From: Pseudomonadota bacterium
GTDB taxonomy: Bacteria > Pseudomonadota > Gammaproteobacteria > Steroidobacterales > Steroidobacteraceae
Direction: 5' to 3'
DNA length: 57,500 nt
NCBI GenBank assembly: GCA_018241525.1
Contig: JAFEDR010000003.1
Span: 1 to 57,500 of the forward strand
The position numbers and the translations under genes are program-made. The notes beneath the pieces were generated by a model, which was not told where the DNA came from, ran no database searches, and saw only the letters and a list, made by a program, of their open reading frames with translations. This document shows, piece by piece, positions 8,569-20,013 of the stretch (position 1 is the first letter of the stretch; every line of letters begins with the position of its first letter).

Positions 8569-10171
8569 CGGCCGTCACCCACTCCTTCACCACCTGTGCC
8601 GCCCGCTTGGGATCCTGCGAAATCATGCTGCGCGCCGCTGCGACGTGCTGCTCATAGTTCGGCAGTCCCGGCGCGCCGCCGCCCCCGCCGCCCGTGAGCG
8701 TCACGCGGTCGCGGGCCAGGTCGCCGCCGCCGCCGCCATCGGCCCGGGCGAGCCCGCCGCGCGGCGGCGCCAGCAGCGTCTTCATGATCGGTCGGAGCAC
8801 CACCACCGCCAGCAGCAGCACGGCGAGTACCGCCGCGGCCTGCCGGCCGGCCTGGCGGATCATCGGGTTCGCGTACCACGGCTCCTCGGCGGCGGGCTCG
8901 CCGGTCGCCGGCGTCGAGAACGAGGCGTTGATCACCTCGACGCGGTCGCCGCGTTTCTCGTCGAAGCCGACCGCCTCGCGAACCAGGCTCGTGTAGCGCT
9001 CGAGCTCCTTGTCGGTCAGTGCCTCGCTTGTCGCCTTGCCATCGGCGCCGGCGACCTGCTTGTTGTCGAGGATCACCGCGACCGAGAGCCGCTTGACGAT
9101 CCCGGTCGGCTGCAGCACGTGGCTGACGGTGCGGTCGATCTCGAAGTTGCGCGTCGCACGGTTGTTGGTCGCGACCGGCTGCGGCGGGGTCTGCGCCGGC
9201 TGCTGCTTCGCGGCCGGCGGCGCCGGGGTGGTCTGCGGCGGCTGGTTGCTGAGCGCGCCGGGGATGCCCATCGCGAGATCGCCCTGCATGCGCTGCTCGT
9301 TGGCGGTCTGCTCGCTGCGCACCACCTGCTTCTGCGGGTCGTAGTTCTCGCTCGACTGCTCGGTGACCGTGAAGTCGATGTCGGCGGTCACGCCGGCGCG
9401 CACGCGCCCGGCGCCGACCAGCGGCGTCAGCAGCTGCTCGATCCGCCGCGTGAAGCCATCCTCGACCGAGCGCGTGTACTCGAGCTGCTTGGCCGACACC
9501 GACAGCGCGTCGTTGCCGTCGGGCGAGGACAGCAGCGTGCCGTTCTGGTCGACGACCGTGATGTCCTTGGTCTCGAGGTCCGGCACCGAGGAGGCGACCA
9601 GGTGCGAGATCGCGGCGACCTGGCCCGGCTCGAGGTGGCGGCCGGGGTAGAGCTGCAGCATCACCGAGGCGGTCGCATTGCGGTGCTCGCGGACGAACGC
9701 CGATTGGTGCGGCAGCGCGAGGTGCACGCGCGCGCCCTGCACGCCCTGCACCTTGATGATCGTGCGCGCGAGCTCGGTCTCGATCGCGAGCTGGTAGCGC
9801 GCGGTCTCCATGAACTGGCTGGTGCCGAAGCCGGTGTCCTTCTGGATCATCTCGACGCCGAGCGCGTCGGACTGCGGCAGTCCCTGCGCGGCGAGCCGCA
9901 TGCGCGCCTCGCGCAGCGACGGCTCGGGCACGCGCACCGTGCCGCTCGGGCCGTCGAGCTTGTGCGGGATGCCGGCCGCCTGCAGCGCGTCGACGACCTG
10001 CGCGGTCTCGCGCTCCGACAGCTGGCTGTACAGCGTCGCGTAGTTCGGGCCCTGCGACCAGAACACCAGCCACAGCCCCGCCGCGATCGCGGCGGCGAGC
10101 CCGACCAGCAGGAACAGCTGCCGGAGCCCGGGCAGCTCGAATACGCTCCGCGATGCGGTCGCTTCAGCCAT
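8561..10171 (-). CDS. fliF: Flagellar MS-ring protein FliF
   Basis: FliF builds the membrane/supramembrane ring and houses the export gate. The product has 536 aa with an N-terminal transmembrane helix (about 20-43) and a large periplasmic region with ring-building motifs, including a YscJ-like domain (LSERETAQVVDALQAAGIP). A second transmembrane helix is at about 445-466, and the short C-terminal cytoplasmic tail (AAQVVKEWV) is the FliG-binding segment. Start ATG 10171, 28 bp after the fliE stop. The family is essential for flagellar assembly and the gene looks intact. Confidence 0.97.
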   Translation of the reverse strand: MAEATASRSVFELPGLRQLFLLVGLAAAIAAGLWLVFWSQGPNYATLYSQLSERETAQVVDALQAAGIPHKLDGPSGTVRVPEPSLREARMRLAAQGLPQSDALGVEMIQKDTGFGTSQFMETARYQLAIETELARTIIKVQGVQGARVHLALPHQSAFVREHRNATASVMLQLYPGRHLEPGQVAAISHLVASSVPDLETKDITVVDQNGTLLSSPDGNDALSVSAKQLEYTRSVEDGFTRRIEQLLTPLVGAGRVRAGVTADIDFTVTEQSSENYDPQKQVVRSEQTANEQRMQGDLAMGIPGALSNQPPQTTPAPPAAKQQPAQTPPQPVATNNRATRNFEIDRTVSHVLQPTGIVKRLSVAVILDNKQVAGADGKATSEALTDKELERYTSLVREAVGFDEKRGDRVEVINASFSTPATGEPAAEEPWYANPMIRQAGRQAAAVLAVLLLAVVVLRPIMKTLLAPPRGGLARADGGGGGDLARDRVTLTGGGGGGAPGLPNYEQHVAAARSMISQDPKRAAQVVKEWVTADG

Positions 10172-10199
10172 TCGTCACTCCGTCCTTCGCGGCCGGTCC

Positions 10200-10550
10200 T
10201 CAGACCGGCATGTTCATGACTTCCTGGTACGCGCTGACCAGCTTGTTGCGCACTTCGGTCATCGCCCGGAAGGCGAGGCTCGCCTTCTGCGCCTCGACCA
10301 TCACGCGCGTGATGTCGACGCCCGGCTGGCCCTGCTCGAATGCCGTCGCGAGCGAGGCGGCGTTCTGCTGCAGGCCGTCGACTGCGCCGAGCGAGGCCTT
10401 CAGCACGCTGCCGAAGTCCGCGCCGACCCCGCCGCCGGCCGGCGCGCCGGCGGTACCGCCGCCGATGCCGCCGATCGCCGGGCCGCGCCGTGCCTCGCTC
10501 GCGAGCGAGCGCAGTTCCATCAGGAGTCGCTGGGTGTCGATGGTCGGCAT
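10200..10550 (-). CDS. fliE: Flagellar hook-basal body complex protein FliE
   Basis: FliE is the adaptor between the MS ring and the proximal rod. ATG 10550 gives 116 aa, slightly long because of a Gly/Ala-rich insert at about 25-45. The conserved C-terminal half carries the helices GVDITRVMVEAQKASLAF and VRNKLVSAYQEVMNMPV typical of FliE. The frame continues upstream as antisense-free readthrough of fleR in another frame, which is not coding. It lies 14 bp after fleR, so it may be co-transcribed with fleSR. I saw no sigma-54 promoter in the gap, although a separate FleR-dependent one inside fleR cannot be excluded. Confidence 0.96.
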   Translation of the reverse strand: MPTIDTQRLLMELRSLASEARRGPAIGGIGGGTAGAPAGGGVGADFGSVLKASLGAVDGLQQNAASLATAFEQGQPGVDITRVMVEAQKASLAFRAMTEVRNKLVSAYQEVMNMPV

Positions 10551-10564
10551 GGGATCCTCGTCGT

Positions 10565-11952
<1,388 letters not shown>

Positions 11953-11956
<4 letters not shown>

Positions 11957-12774
11957 GCCTCGGCTCCGATGGCCGGCAGCTCGAGCACGAGGCAGGCGCC
12001 GCTCGGCACCTCCTCGACGCGGGCGCTGCCGCCGTGGGCCTGCGCCACCGAGCGCACCACCGCGAGTCCGAGGCCCGTGCCCGCGGTCCGGGTCGTGAAG
12101 AACGGCTCGAAGATGCGGCCGCGGTACTCGGCCGGGATGCCCGGACCGTTGTCGCGGACGCGGAACACGGCCGAGTCGCCGGCGGCGCTCGCCTCGATCT
12201 CGACGTGGGCATCGCCCTCGCCGACCGCGTCGAGGGCGTTGATCGCGAGGTTCACGAGCGCCCCGACCAGCGCCTCGGCATTGCCGAACACCGCGAGCCG
12301 CGGCGCCAGCGTGCGGATGGTGAGGCGTGCGCGCGGCCCGAGGCGCGAGGCGAGGCTCTGGGCGGTGCCCTCGAGCAGCGCGCCGACCTCGCAGCGCGCC
12401 AGGCGCGCGCCGCCGCCGCGCGCGAAGGCGAGCATGTCGGCGACCAGCCGTTCGAGGTGGCGCAGGCGGCCGACGATCTTGCCGGCGATGTCGCGTCGGT
12501 CGGCGTCGCTGACGCCGTCGAGCTCGAGGCGCGAGGCGTACAGCAGCGCCGCGGCGAGTGGCGTGCGCACGTCGTGCGCGAGCCGCGCCGCCATCTCGCC
12601 GAGCGTCGCGAGCCGCTCCTGGCGGACGCGCTCGAGGCGCGCCTCGGCGAGCTCGGCGTTGAGGCGCGCCACCTGCGACTCGAGGTCGCGGTACGACTGC
12701 TCCAGCGCGCCGGAGAGCGCGTTGAAGGTCTGGAACGCCTCGGTCAGTCCTTCGGTTTCGAGTACCGCAGCCAT
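11953..12774 (-). CDS. fleS: Flagellar sensor histidine kinase FleS/FlrB
   Basis: This cytoplasmic histidine kinase phosphorylates FleR. No transmembrane segment is present. A coiled-coil region (LEQSYRDLESQVARLNAEL) leads into the HisKA helix with the phospho-acceptor His in ARLAHDVRTPL. The HATPase domain shows NLAINALDA (N-box), DNGPGIP (G1) and GTGLGLAVV (G2). ATG 12774 is chosen over the upstream ATG 12822 because a sigma-54 promoter (12811-12826) overlaps the upstream codon, so a transcript from it would start near 12800. That gives 273 aa with a CGGGA-like box before the ATG. It couples to fleR by a 4-bp overlap. Confidence 0.95.
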
Positions 12775-12810
12775 GTCAGATCCCGGAGACACGAACCCGG
12801 GGTGATAAAG

Positions 12811-12826
12811 AGCAAGTTCCATGCCG
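12811..12826 (-). promoter_or_regulatory. Sigma-54 promoter of fleSR
   Basis: On the minus strand CGGCATG-GAAC-TTGCT keeps GG and GC exactly 10 nt apart, as in the sigma-54 consensus TGGCACG-N4-TTGCW, with two changes in the -24 element. Its predicted start point near 12800 leaves a leader of about 26 nt to fleS ATG 12774. Activation by FleQ is inferred from the Pseudomonas model. Confidence 0.75.
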
Positions 12827-12940
12827 TCGCAAGGAGCCCTTGCCGATCAGTGACTTACGAAGGCGGTCGCGCGGCTCGTCAAGATCCCGACGGCCCCGGG
12901 TGAGTTGGAAGGCGACGAAGCGTCGAGATTTCGACGCGCC

Positions 12941-14305
<1,365 letters not shown>

Positions 14306-14545
14306 CCTGCGGTGCCCCTTTTCGGCCCCTCGGCCCCGCGCCTGCCTCAGTGCAGTCGCTTTCGAGTTATTTGCCGTAACCGCCTGAAACAAAATGTCTG
14401 TCGCAGGCTCGAGACAAATCCTACGAATTGCGGGCGCGGCTCGATATAGGCGGGGTCCCCGTTAATGGCTTGGGGGAAGCCCCTAACAGCGCCTCAAACT
14501 CGCCCTGAGTGCGCTGCCATCAAAATCCCGCAGCGACTACCGTCT

Positions 14546-15109
14546 TCAGCTGCGCGGCGCGCTGCGGGTGCCGGCGACGAGGCGGCGGTGGTGACGGAAC
14601 ACGAGGCGCTCGAGCAGCTCGGTGACCGGCAGCGACAGTCCCTCGAAGGCGAAGCGCACCCAGCGTCCGTCCGCGTCGCGCCGCGTGCCGAGCACGCGGC
14701 CCGGGAGCGCGAGCGGCTGCGGGAAATGCCGGCTCACGAACAGCCGCACGATGCCGGGGCCGGGCAGCACCTCGTCGCCGCCGGCGAGCCATTCGAGGCC
14801 GCTCGAGGAGAGGCGGATGTTGCAGGCCGGCGGCCGGTCTCCGCCCTGGTCGATCAGGCGCGCCACGAGCTGGATCAGCACGTTGACCTTGTACTCGAGC
14901 CGCTGCAGGTCCTGCGCGAGCTCGTGCTCCTCGTCGGTCTTCTTGTCGGTGATCGGGCGCTGCTCGTCGAGCGAGGCGTCGGCGACCAGCACCTGCTGGT
15001 CCTCGAGCAGCATCGCGGCGAGCGCCGCGCCTTCCGGCAGGGCCGCCACCCGCTCGAAGCTGAGCGGCACCGAATCCGCGTAGCTGACGCCGTCGAGCGT
15101 CTCGGTCAC
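14546..15109 (-). CDS. PilZ-like domain protein in the fliDST operon
   Basis: The 187-aa product has a helical N-terminal half with a coiled coil (EEHELAQDLQRLEYKVNVL). Its C-terminal half has the strand pattern of a PilZ domain (NIRLSSSGLEW, then repeated short beta strands to FAFEGL). The usual RxxxR c-di-GMP motif is not visible before the (D/N)xSxxG-like element, so binding may be lost or altered. GTG 15109 overlaps the stop of the FliT-like gene as GTGA. PilZ proteins commonly tune motility or filament assembly; here translational coupling to fliD-fliS-fliT suggests a role in filament export or motor control. The 240-bp gap to fleQ holds short GC-rich inverted repeats but no gene. Confidence 0.65.
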   Translation of the reverse strand: MTETLDGVSYADSVPLSFERVAALPEGAALAAMLLEDQQVLVADASLDEQRPITDKKTDEEHELAQDLQRLEYKVNVLIQLVARLIDQGGDRPPACNIRLSSSGLEWLAGGDEVLPGPGIVRLFVSRHFPQPLALPGRVLGTRRDADGRWVRFAFEGLSLPVTELLERLVFRHHRRLVAGTRSAPRS

Positions 15110-15462
15110 GGCCGCGCGCCGCGCGGCGCGCGGGTGGCCCCGGCGTAGCGGCGGCGCGCTTCGCGACCGACCGACAGCAGGTCGATCTCGCGGGCGAGCG
15201 CGCGGCGGCGGTGCTCGGCGAGGCCGATCAGCTCGTCGTTGATGCGCACCACCTCGCGCAGCGCCGCGGTCAGCGCCGGCAGCGCCGCGTCGGCGGGCCG
15301 GCGATCGAAGATCTCCTCGACCACGCCGCGGCGCGCGAGCTCGAGTTCCGCGGCCGCGCCCCAGTCACCGCGCTCGAGCGCGACCTTGAGCTCGCCGGTC
15401 AGGCGCAGCAGCTCGGCGTGCGCCTCGGGCGGGGCGGCGACCTCGCTCGCCAGCGCGCTCAC
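15106..15462 (-). CDS. fliT: FliT-like flagellar export chaperone
   Basis: This is a short (118 aa), all-helical, charged protein following fliS, the position of FliT. FliT binds the cap protein FliD for export. Helices around residues 15-50 and 65-110 are evident, with an Arg-rich C-terminal tail. GTG 15462 overlaps the fliS stop as GTGA, and its own stop overlaps the next gene as GTGA. Sequence conservation in FliT is very low, so the name rests mainly on position, size and helix content. Confidence 0.65.
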   Translation of the reverse strand: MSALASEVAAPPEAHAELLRLTGELKVALERGDWGAAAELELARRGVVEEIFDRRPADAALPALTAALREVVRINDELIGLAEHRRRALAREIDLLSVGREARRRYAGATRAPRGARP

Positions 15463-15875
15463 TTGCCCACCGTCGCGCCCGGCCGCGGCGCCCCGGCGAT
15501 GCCGTCCCAGCCTTCCTTGATCGTGCGCACGATCGCGACGACCTCGTCGAGGCCCGCGGCGTCGTTCTCCGCGTTGGCGCGCGTCAGCCGCAGCACCGCG
15601 TACTCGTACAGCTGGTGCAGGTTGCCGGCGATCTCGCCGCCCTGCTCGTGGTTGAGGCTGCCATCGAGGGCGTTGATCACCGCGACCGCCTTCGAGACCT
15701 GCTCGGCCTTCTTGGCGATCTCCTGCCGCAGCAGGTGGCCGCGCGCGGCCGACAGCCGCTCGATGACGTTGGCCAGCATCAGCTGCACCAGCCGGTAGGG
15801 ATCGGCGGCGGCGACCTGGCTCGCGGCGCCGACCGTCTGGTAGCTCTTCAGCGCCTGCTGCGCACCGGGGTTCAT
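15459..15875 (-). CDS. fliS: Flagellin export chaperone FliS
   Basis: FliS binds flagellin and keeps it unfolded until export. The 138-aa product contains the family hallmarks: QALKSYQTVGAASQVAAADP near the N-terminus, then LVQLMLANVIERLSAARGHL and IVRTIKEGW near the end. ATG 15875 is preferred because GGAG lies about 10 nt upstream; the frame extends to 15908, overlapping the fliD stop, but without the family pattern. It is 29 bp downstream of fliD. Confidence 0.95.
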   Translation of the reverse strand: MNPGAQQALKSYQTVGAASQVAAADPYRLVQLMLANVIERLSAARGHLLRQEIAKKAEQVSKAVAVINALDGSLNHEQGGEIAGNLHQLYEYAVLRLTRANAENDAAGLDEVVAIVRTIKEGWDGIAGAPRPGATVGK

Positions 15876-15904
15876 GGTCGTTCGACTCCGTTCGGAAGGT
15901 TCAA

Positions 15905-17407
15905 TCAACCCGAGGAGCTCGTGCTCTTGCCCGGGTAACTGATCGAGTTCAGCTGCGCCATCAGCGAGGTGCCGGTGTTCTTCAGCTGCGCCACCAGCGC
16001 GTCCATCGCGTTGTACTGCGCGAGCAGCGTGTTCTGCAAGGTCGCGAGCCGCTGGTTGAGCGCGGTGCGCTGCGCCGCAAGATCGGTCAGGTTCTGCTGC
16101 AGGTTCTTGGTCTGCGTCGCGAACACGCCGGTCACCGGCGCGGTGTAGTTGTTGATGACATTGTTGAGCTTGGTCGCGAGGCCGTCGTTGGCCGAGAACA
16201 GCTGCGCCACCGCCGCGTAGTTCTGCGAGAACGCGGTATTCAGCTTGTTGTTGTCGACGCCGAGCGTGCCGTCGGTGTTGGCGACGATGCCGATCTCGGC
16301 GAGGGTGCTGAACGGGCCGTTCTTCAGCGAGCCGACCGAGGCGTTGATCGCGCTGTTGATGCTGTTGACGAGCCCGTTCAGCGTCGAGTCGCCGAGCAGC
16401 GCGCCGGCGGTGCCGGTCGAGGCGTCGTAGCTCGACAGCGACGAGACGATGCCGGCGTACGAGTTGTAGGCCTTGACGAAGGTCTGCACCGCGTTCTGGG
16501 CGCTGGTCTGGTCGGTGGCGACGGTCAGGTTCGTGGTCGCGCCGGTGGCGCTCGCGCCCACCAGGTTGATCGTGACGCCGGTCAGTGCGCCGGTCACGGT
16601 GTTGCTCGGGCTGTTGTAGGTGTAGCCGGCGAGCTTGATCTGCGCGTCCTGCGCCGCCTGCAGCTGCGTCAGCTTGGTGTTCGAGTTCGCCGGGTCGTAG
16701 ACGAGCGAGGCGAGCCCGCCGTCGCCACCCGACTGGGTCACGGTCACGGCGTTACTCGCGCCGGTGGCGGCGCTCGACAAGAGCAGCCGCGAGCCGTCGG
16801 TCGCGTTCAGCACCGAGGCCGAGATGCCGTAGGCAGCGCCGGCCTTGCCGATCGCCGAGGCGATGCCGGCGAGCGTGTTGTTGGTCGAGTCGATCGCGAC
16901 CGAGAAGGTGTTGCTGCCGACCTTGACGGTCAGCGTGCCGGTGCCGACGGCGGTGGTCGAGTTCGTGACCGGCCCCGAGATCAGCTGCGCGCCGTAGGCG
17001 AGCTGCACGACCGAGAGGCTGTAGCTGCCCGGTGCGGCGGTCGAATCGGCGGTCGCGGTCGCGACCGTCTTGTCGGCCACGTTCGCGGCGTTGGTCTGGA
17101 ACTGCGCGGCGGTGGCGAGGGTCGCGAGCGAGGCCTGCAGCGCCGAGGCGGCGGACTGCAGCTGGCCCTCCGCCGAAATCTTCGTCTGGATGTTCGTCTG
17201 CTGCTTGGTAATCAACGCCGCCGGGCCATTGCCCTCGGCCGCGACCAGCTGCTGGACGATGCTGTTGATGTCGAGTCCCGAGCCGAGCCCGGACGAGGAG
17301 ACCGTGCCGGCCGCGCCGGTGCTGGTCAGCGCGGTACCCGAGCTCGTGCCGGTGCTCGAGGTGCCGCTGGTGCCGGAGCTCAGGCTGCTGGGAAGAATGC
17401 TGCTCAT
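15905..17407 (-). CDS. fliD: Flagellar filament cap protein FliD
   Basis: FliD forms the pentameric cap under which flagellin folds. The 500-aa product has the N-terminal FliD motif (SGLGSGLDINSIVQQLVAAE), Ser/Thr/Gly-rich middle domains, and a C-terminal coiled coil (QQNLTDLAAQRTALNQRL). It ends in a short flexible tail, YPGKSTSSSG. It has no cysteines, usual for an exported filament protein. Start ATG 17407, with a canonical sigma-54 promoter 31 bp upstream. It heads the coupled fliD-fliS-fliT-PilZ operon. Confidence 0.96.
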   Translation of the reverse strand: MSSILPSSLSSGTSGTSSTGTSSGTALTSTGAAGTVSSSGLGSGLDINSIVQQLVAAEGNGPAALITKQQTNIQTKISAEGQLQSAASALQASLATLATAAQFQTNAANVADKTVATATADSTAAPGSYSLSVVQLAYGAQLISGPVTNSTTAVGTGTLTVKVGSNTFSVAIDSTNNTLAGIASAIGKAGAAYGISASVLNATDGSRLLLSSAATGASNAVTVTQSGGDGGLASLVYDPANSNTKLTQLQAAQDAQIKLAGYTYNSPSNTVTGALTGVTINLVGASATGATTNLTVATDQTSAQNAVQTFVKAYNSYAGIVSSLSSYDASTGTAGALLGDSTLNGLVNSINSAINASVGSLKNGPFSTLAEIGIVANTDGTLGVDNNKLNTAFSQNYAAVAQLFSANDGLATKLNNVINNYTAPVTGVFATQTKNLQQNLTDLAAQRTALNQRLATLQNTLLAQYNAMDALVAQLKNTGTSLMAQLNSISYPGKSTSSSG

Positions 17408-17437
17408 CGTGGGGTCCTGGCCTCTGTGCCGGTATTA

Positions 17438-17453
17438 AGCAAGGTCCGTGCCA
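17438..17453 (-). promoter_or_regulatory. Sigma-54 promoter of fliD operon
   Basis: Minus strand reads TGGCACG-GACC-TTGCT, a perfect match to the sigma-54 consensus with GG-N10-GC spacing. The predicted start is about 20 nt upstream of fliD ATG 17407. It lies just after the flaG stop (17480), so fliD can be expressed apart from fliC-flaG. Confidence 0.88.
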
Positions 17454-17479
17454 GCGGCCGCCCGCCGTGGCGAGCGGGC

Positions 17480-17920
17480 TCAGGCCCGCTCGTCGATGAA
17501 CATCCCGGCCATCGGCATGCCGGCCTGCTGCAGGTTGGCGGCGGCGTCGAGCACCTGTGCCGACGGGATCTGGCGGATCACCTCGCCCGTGGCTGGGTTC
17601 ACGATCGTCAGCGTCTCCTTGCCCGACTTCAGGTCGACCTGGAACACGAACTGGCGCTGCGTATCCCGCAGGAACCGGTTGATGCCCTCGACCGCGGCGC
17701 TCAGCTGGCTGAGCGTCGGCGGCGCGGCGGCATCGTGGCCCGGCAGTCCGTCGCCGGCCGGCGGCGAGGCATTGCCGCCCTGGCCGATCGGCGGCAGCGG
17801 CGGAATCTCGGCCACCGGCTTCACCGCCTGCGCGGGAGCGTTCCCGGAAGGCGGCGTGCCGGGCACGGTCGAGACCGTGACCGGCATGCCCGAACTGACG
17901 TTAGTCACTCCGTTTGCCAT
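17480..17920 (-). CDS. flaG: FlaG-family flagellar protein
   Basis: FlaG proteins are small, lie beside flagellin genes and affect filament length. The 146-aa product has a Pro/Gly-rich N-terminal third. The conserved FlaG region follows from about residue 75: LSAAVEGINRFL, then LQFQVD-like (QFVFQVDLKSGKETLTIV), then the hallmark GEVIRQIPSAQVLDAA. ATG 17920 is 158 bp downstream of the fliC stop. No separate promoter was recognised, so readthrough from fliC is the simplest expectation. Confidence 0.92.
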   Translation of the reverse strand: MANGVTNVSSGMPVTVSTVPGTPPSGNAPAQAVKPVAEIPPLPPIGQGGNASPPAGDGLPGHDAAAPPTLSQLSAAVEGINRFLRDTQRQFVFQVDLKSGKETLTIVNPATGEVIRQIPSAQVLDAAANLQQAGMPMAGMFIDERA

Positions 17921-17973
17921 GTTGAAGCCCTCGTCTTTCGACAGGGTCGGCGACCCGACTTCCCGCCCCAGCC

Positions 17974-17996
17974 GCCCGGGCCGTCATTGCCCGGGC
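17974..17996 (-). terminator. Hairpin after fliC, possible terminator or attenuator
   Basis: GCCCGGGC is repeated (17974-17981, 17989-17996) around a 7-nt loop and forms an 8-bp GC stem 82 nt downstream of the fliC stop on the coding strand. No run of U follows, so it may instead stabilise the fliC mRNA 3' end or only reduce readthrough into flaG. Confidence 0.35.
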
Positions 17997-18078
17997 TTCC
18001 CGTGCTGAGGCGGGCTCGGCCGCCTACTGGCTCATCAAGTTCCTCGGCCTCCTCTTGAAGCCGGTCCTATGCGATCGC

Positions 18079-19689
18079 TTACTGCAGGAGCTTCAGCACG
18101 CCCTGGGGCAGGGCGTTCGCCTGCGCGAGGATCGACGTACCGGCCTGCTGCAGGATCTGCGCGCGGGTCAGGTTCGAGGTCTCGGCCGCGAAGTCGGCGT
18201 CCTGGATTCGGCTGCGGGCGGCGGTCAGGTTCTCGACCGTCGTCGACAGGTTCGCGATCGTCGACTGGAAGCGGTTCTGGATCGCGCCGAAGGTGCCGCG
18301 CAGCGTGTCGATCGAGGTCAGCGCCGCATCCACCGACTGGATGGTGTTGTTGGCGCCGGACACGGTCAGCACGTTCTGCTTGGCGAGGTTGCTCTGCGGC
18401 GACAGCACCGACAGGGCCTGGCCGATCAGCGCCGCGCCGCCGGAGCCGGCGATCGAGACCGCCGAGGCCGACTGCAGCGTGACCTGGCCGCGGTAGGTGA
18501 AGCTCGTGCCGCCGGTCGTGGCCGCACCGCCCGCCTCGGTCGTCGTCGAGAACACGCTCGAGAGCACGTTCGCGCCGGCGCCGTTCGCCGTACCCGTCAC
18601 CGTCTCGGCCACGTTGACGTCACGGCCGTCGGCCGCCGTCAGCACCAGCTTGCCGGCGCTGTTGGTCGCCGTCACGCCGGTCTGGCTCTGGAAGGTGTTG
18701 ATCGCGGCGACCGCGGAGTCGAGGCTGAACGTCGTGCCGTTCGCCGTCGACAGGGTCTGGTTGATGACCTGCACGCCGTTCAGCGACAGCTGGTACGTCG
18801 AGGCCGACGTGCCGCTGACCGACGAGAAGTTCAGGAAGTTGCCCGAGCCCGGGGCGCCGGCACCGGCGGTCGGGTCGAAGGTCAGCGAGGTCGTGGCCGA
18901 GGCCGTGACGCCCGCGATGCCCGACGAGTTGATCGCCTGGGCCGCGGCGTAGGCGCTGCCGACCGACTGGTAGGTCGAGGCATTGCCCTGCGTCGCGCTG
19001 ACGACGTTCGTGCCGTTGATCGTCAGGTTCGAGGAGCCGTTGTTCAGCACGATCGCCGTGCCGTTCACGCCCGTGTAGGCGTTGGCGCCAGTGCCCGTGT
19101 TGATCGCGGCCTGGCCGGCGCTGCCGGAGGCGTTGGTCACGGCCTGCGAGACGGTGCCCGTCGCGTTCACGAACGAGCCGACGTCGCCGGCCTTCGCGCT
19201 CGCGGTCAGGCCAACGGTGATCGTCTGGCCGACGTTCGCGCCGACCTGGAACACCGCGTTGCCGAACGTGCCGTCGAGGACGTTCTGGTTGTTGAACGAG
19301 GTCTGGGTCGCGATGCGGCTGATTTCCGCGATGCGCTGCTGCACCTCGGCATCGAGCGCGGCGCGGTCAGAGGCGCTGTTCGTCGAGTTCGCCGACTGCA
19401 CGGCGAGCTGGCGGATGCGCTGCAGGTTGTTCGTGACCTCCTGGAGCGCGCCTTCGGCGGTCTGCGCGAGCGAGATGCCGTCGTTCGAGTTCTGCACCGC
19501 CTGGTTCAGGCCGTTGATCTGCGTCGTGAACCGGTCGCTGATCGCGAGGCCGGCCGCGTCGTCCTTGGCGCTGTTGATGCGCAGGCCGGACGAGAGGCGC
19601 TGCAGGGACGTCTGCAGCGACGTACCGCTGTTGCTGAGGTTGCGCTGGGCATTCAGCGAGGCGATGTTGGTGTTAATAACGAGTGACAT
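18079..19689 (-). CDS. fliC: Flagellin FliC
   Basis: This is the filament subunit. The 536-aa product has conserved N-terminal D0/D1 helices ([33 protein letters not shown]) and C-terminal D1/D0 ([18 protein letters not shown] ending GVLKLLQ). A Thr/Ser/Ala-rich variable domain at about 170-440 is the usual site of surface exposure and O-glycosylation. There is no cysteine. ATG 19689 has a strong AGGAG box. Upstream lie a sigma-28 promoter (19794-19820) and a leader of about 95 nt with a long inverted repeat. The TPR glycosyltransferase at 34856 is a candidate modifier of its hydroxyl-rich domain. Confidence 0.98.
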   Translation of the reverse strand: MSLVINTNIASLNAQRNLSNSGTSLQTSLQRLSSGLRINSAKDDAAGLAISDRFTTQINGLNQAVQNSNDGISLAQTAEGALQEVTNNLQRIRQLAVQSANSTNSASDRAALDAEVQQRIAEISRIATQTSFNNQNVLDGTFGNAVFQVGANVGQTITVGLTASAKAGDVGSFVNATGTVSQAVTNASGSAGQAAINTGTGANAYTGVNGTAIVLNNGSSNLTINGTNVVSATQGNASTYQSVGSAYAAAQAINSSGIAGVTASATTSLTFDPTAGAGAPGSGNFLNFSSVSGTSASTYQLSLNGVQVINQTLSTANGTTFSLDSAVAAINTFQSQTGVTATNSAGKLVLTAADGRDVNVAETVTGTANGAGANVLSSVFSTTTEAGGAATTGGTSFTYRGQVTLQSASAVSIAGSGGAALIGQALSVLSPQSNLAKQNVLTVSGANNTIQSVDAALTSIDTLRGTFGAIQNRFQSTIANLSTTVENLTAARSRIQDADFAAETSNLTRAQILQQAGTSILAQANALPQGVLKLLQ

Positions 19690-19696
19690 GTTGGTT

Positions 19697-19777
19697 GGCT
19701 CCTGGTGACGGTCCGGCCTTGTGGCTAATTCCGCGGGCTCGGGTGGTTTTCCCTAGGCCCGCCTCCGCGGGCCACAA
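19697..19777 (-). promoter_or_regulatory. Structured fliC leader with GGA motifs (possible CsrA target)
   Basis: In the fliC 5' leader GCCACAA/TTGTGGC arms (19771-19777 and 19719-19725) and adjoining CCGCGG arms (about 19765-19770 and 19731-19736) can form one long stem. Several GGA motifs are present, including CCAGGAGCC (19697-19705), which is also the Shine-Dalgarno box. This is the layout of a CsrA-repressed leader; csrA is in the same flagellar region. The structure is seen; CsrA binding is inference. Confidence 0.4.
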
Positions 19778-19793
19778 ATTCGACTCGGGCGAT

Positions 19794-19820
19794 TTATCGG
19801 TCCTGGCGGCGGGATCTTTA
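19794..19820 (-). promoter_or_regulatory. Sigma-28 (FliA) promoter of fliC
   Basis: Minus strand TAAAGATC-N11-ACCGATAA matches the FliA consensus TAAAGTTT-N11-GCCGATAA with the exact spacing. It is about 105 bp upstream of fliC ATG 19689. Confidence 0.9.
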
Positions 19821-20013
19821 GTGGACCCCCCGCGGCGCGCGGGTTTTGCGATCTGGGTCACGGCCACCGCGGTCCTGTCGGTGGTATCGGCCGCCGCGGA
19901 CGCGGGGCCGGCCGTCATCCCTGTATCGGTCGCGCCGGCCCGAACTTGAGCCCGCCCGGGCCGGCCGTCGGGCGGGTTGAACTCGGGCCCCGCCGCCGCC
20001 AGATTGCCGGGGC

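Noticed and set aside
12847..12858. 12-mer TCAGTGACTTAC shared with 51410-51421 near another gene start
   Set aside because: Many shared 12-mers are expected by chance in a window of this size and the two genes are unrelated.
14306..14392. Extended fleQ start at TTG 14392
   Set aside because: Adds 29 residues unlike FleQ; GTG 14305 has a ribosome-binding site and starts the family's domain.
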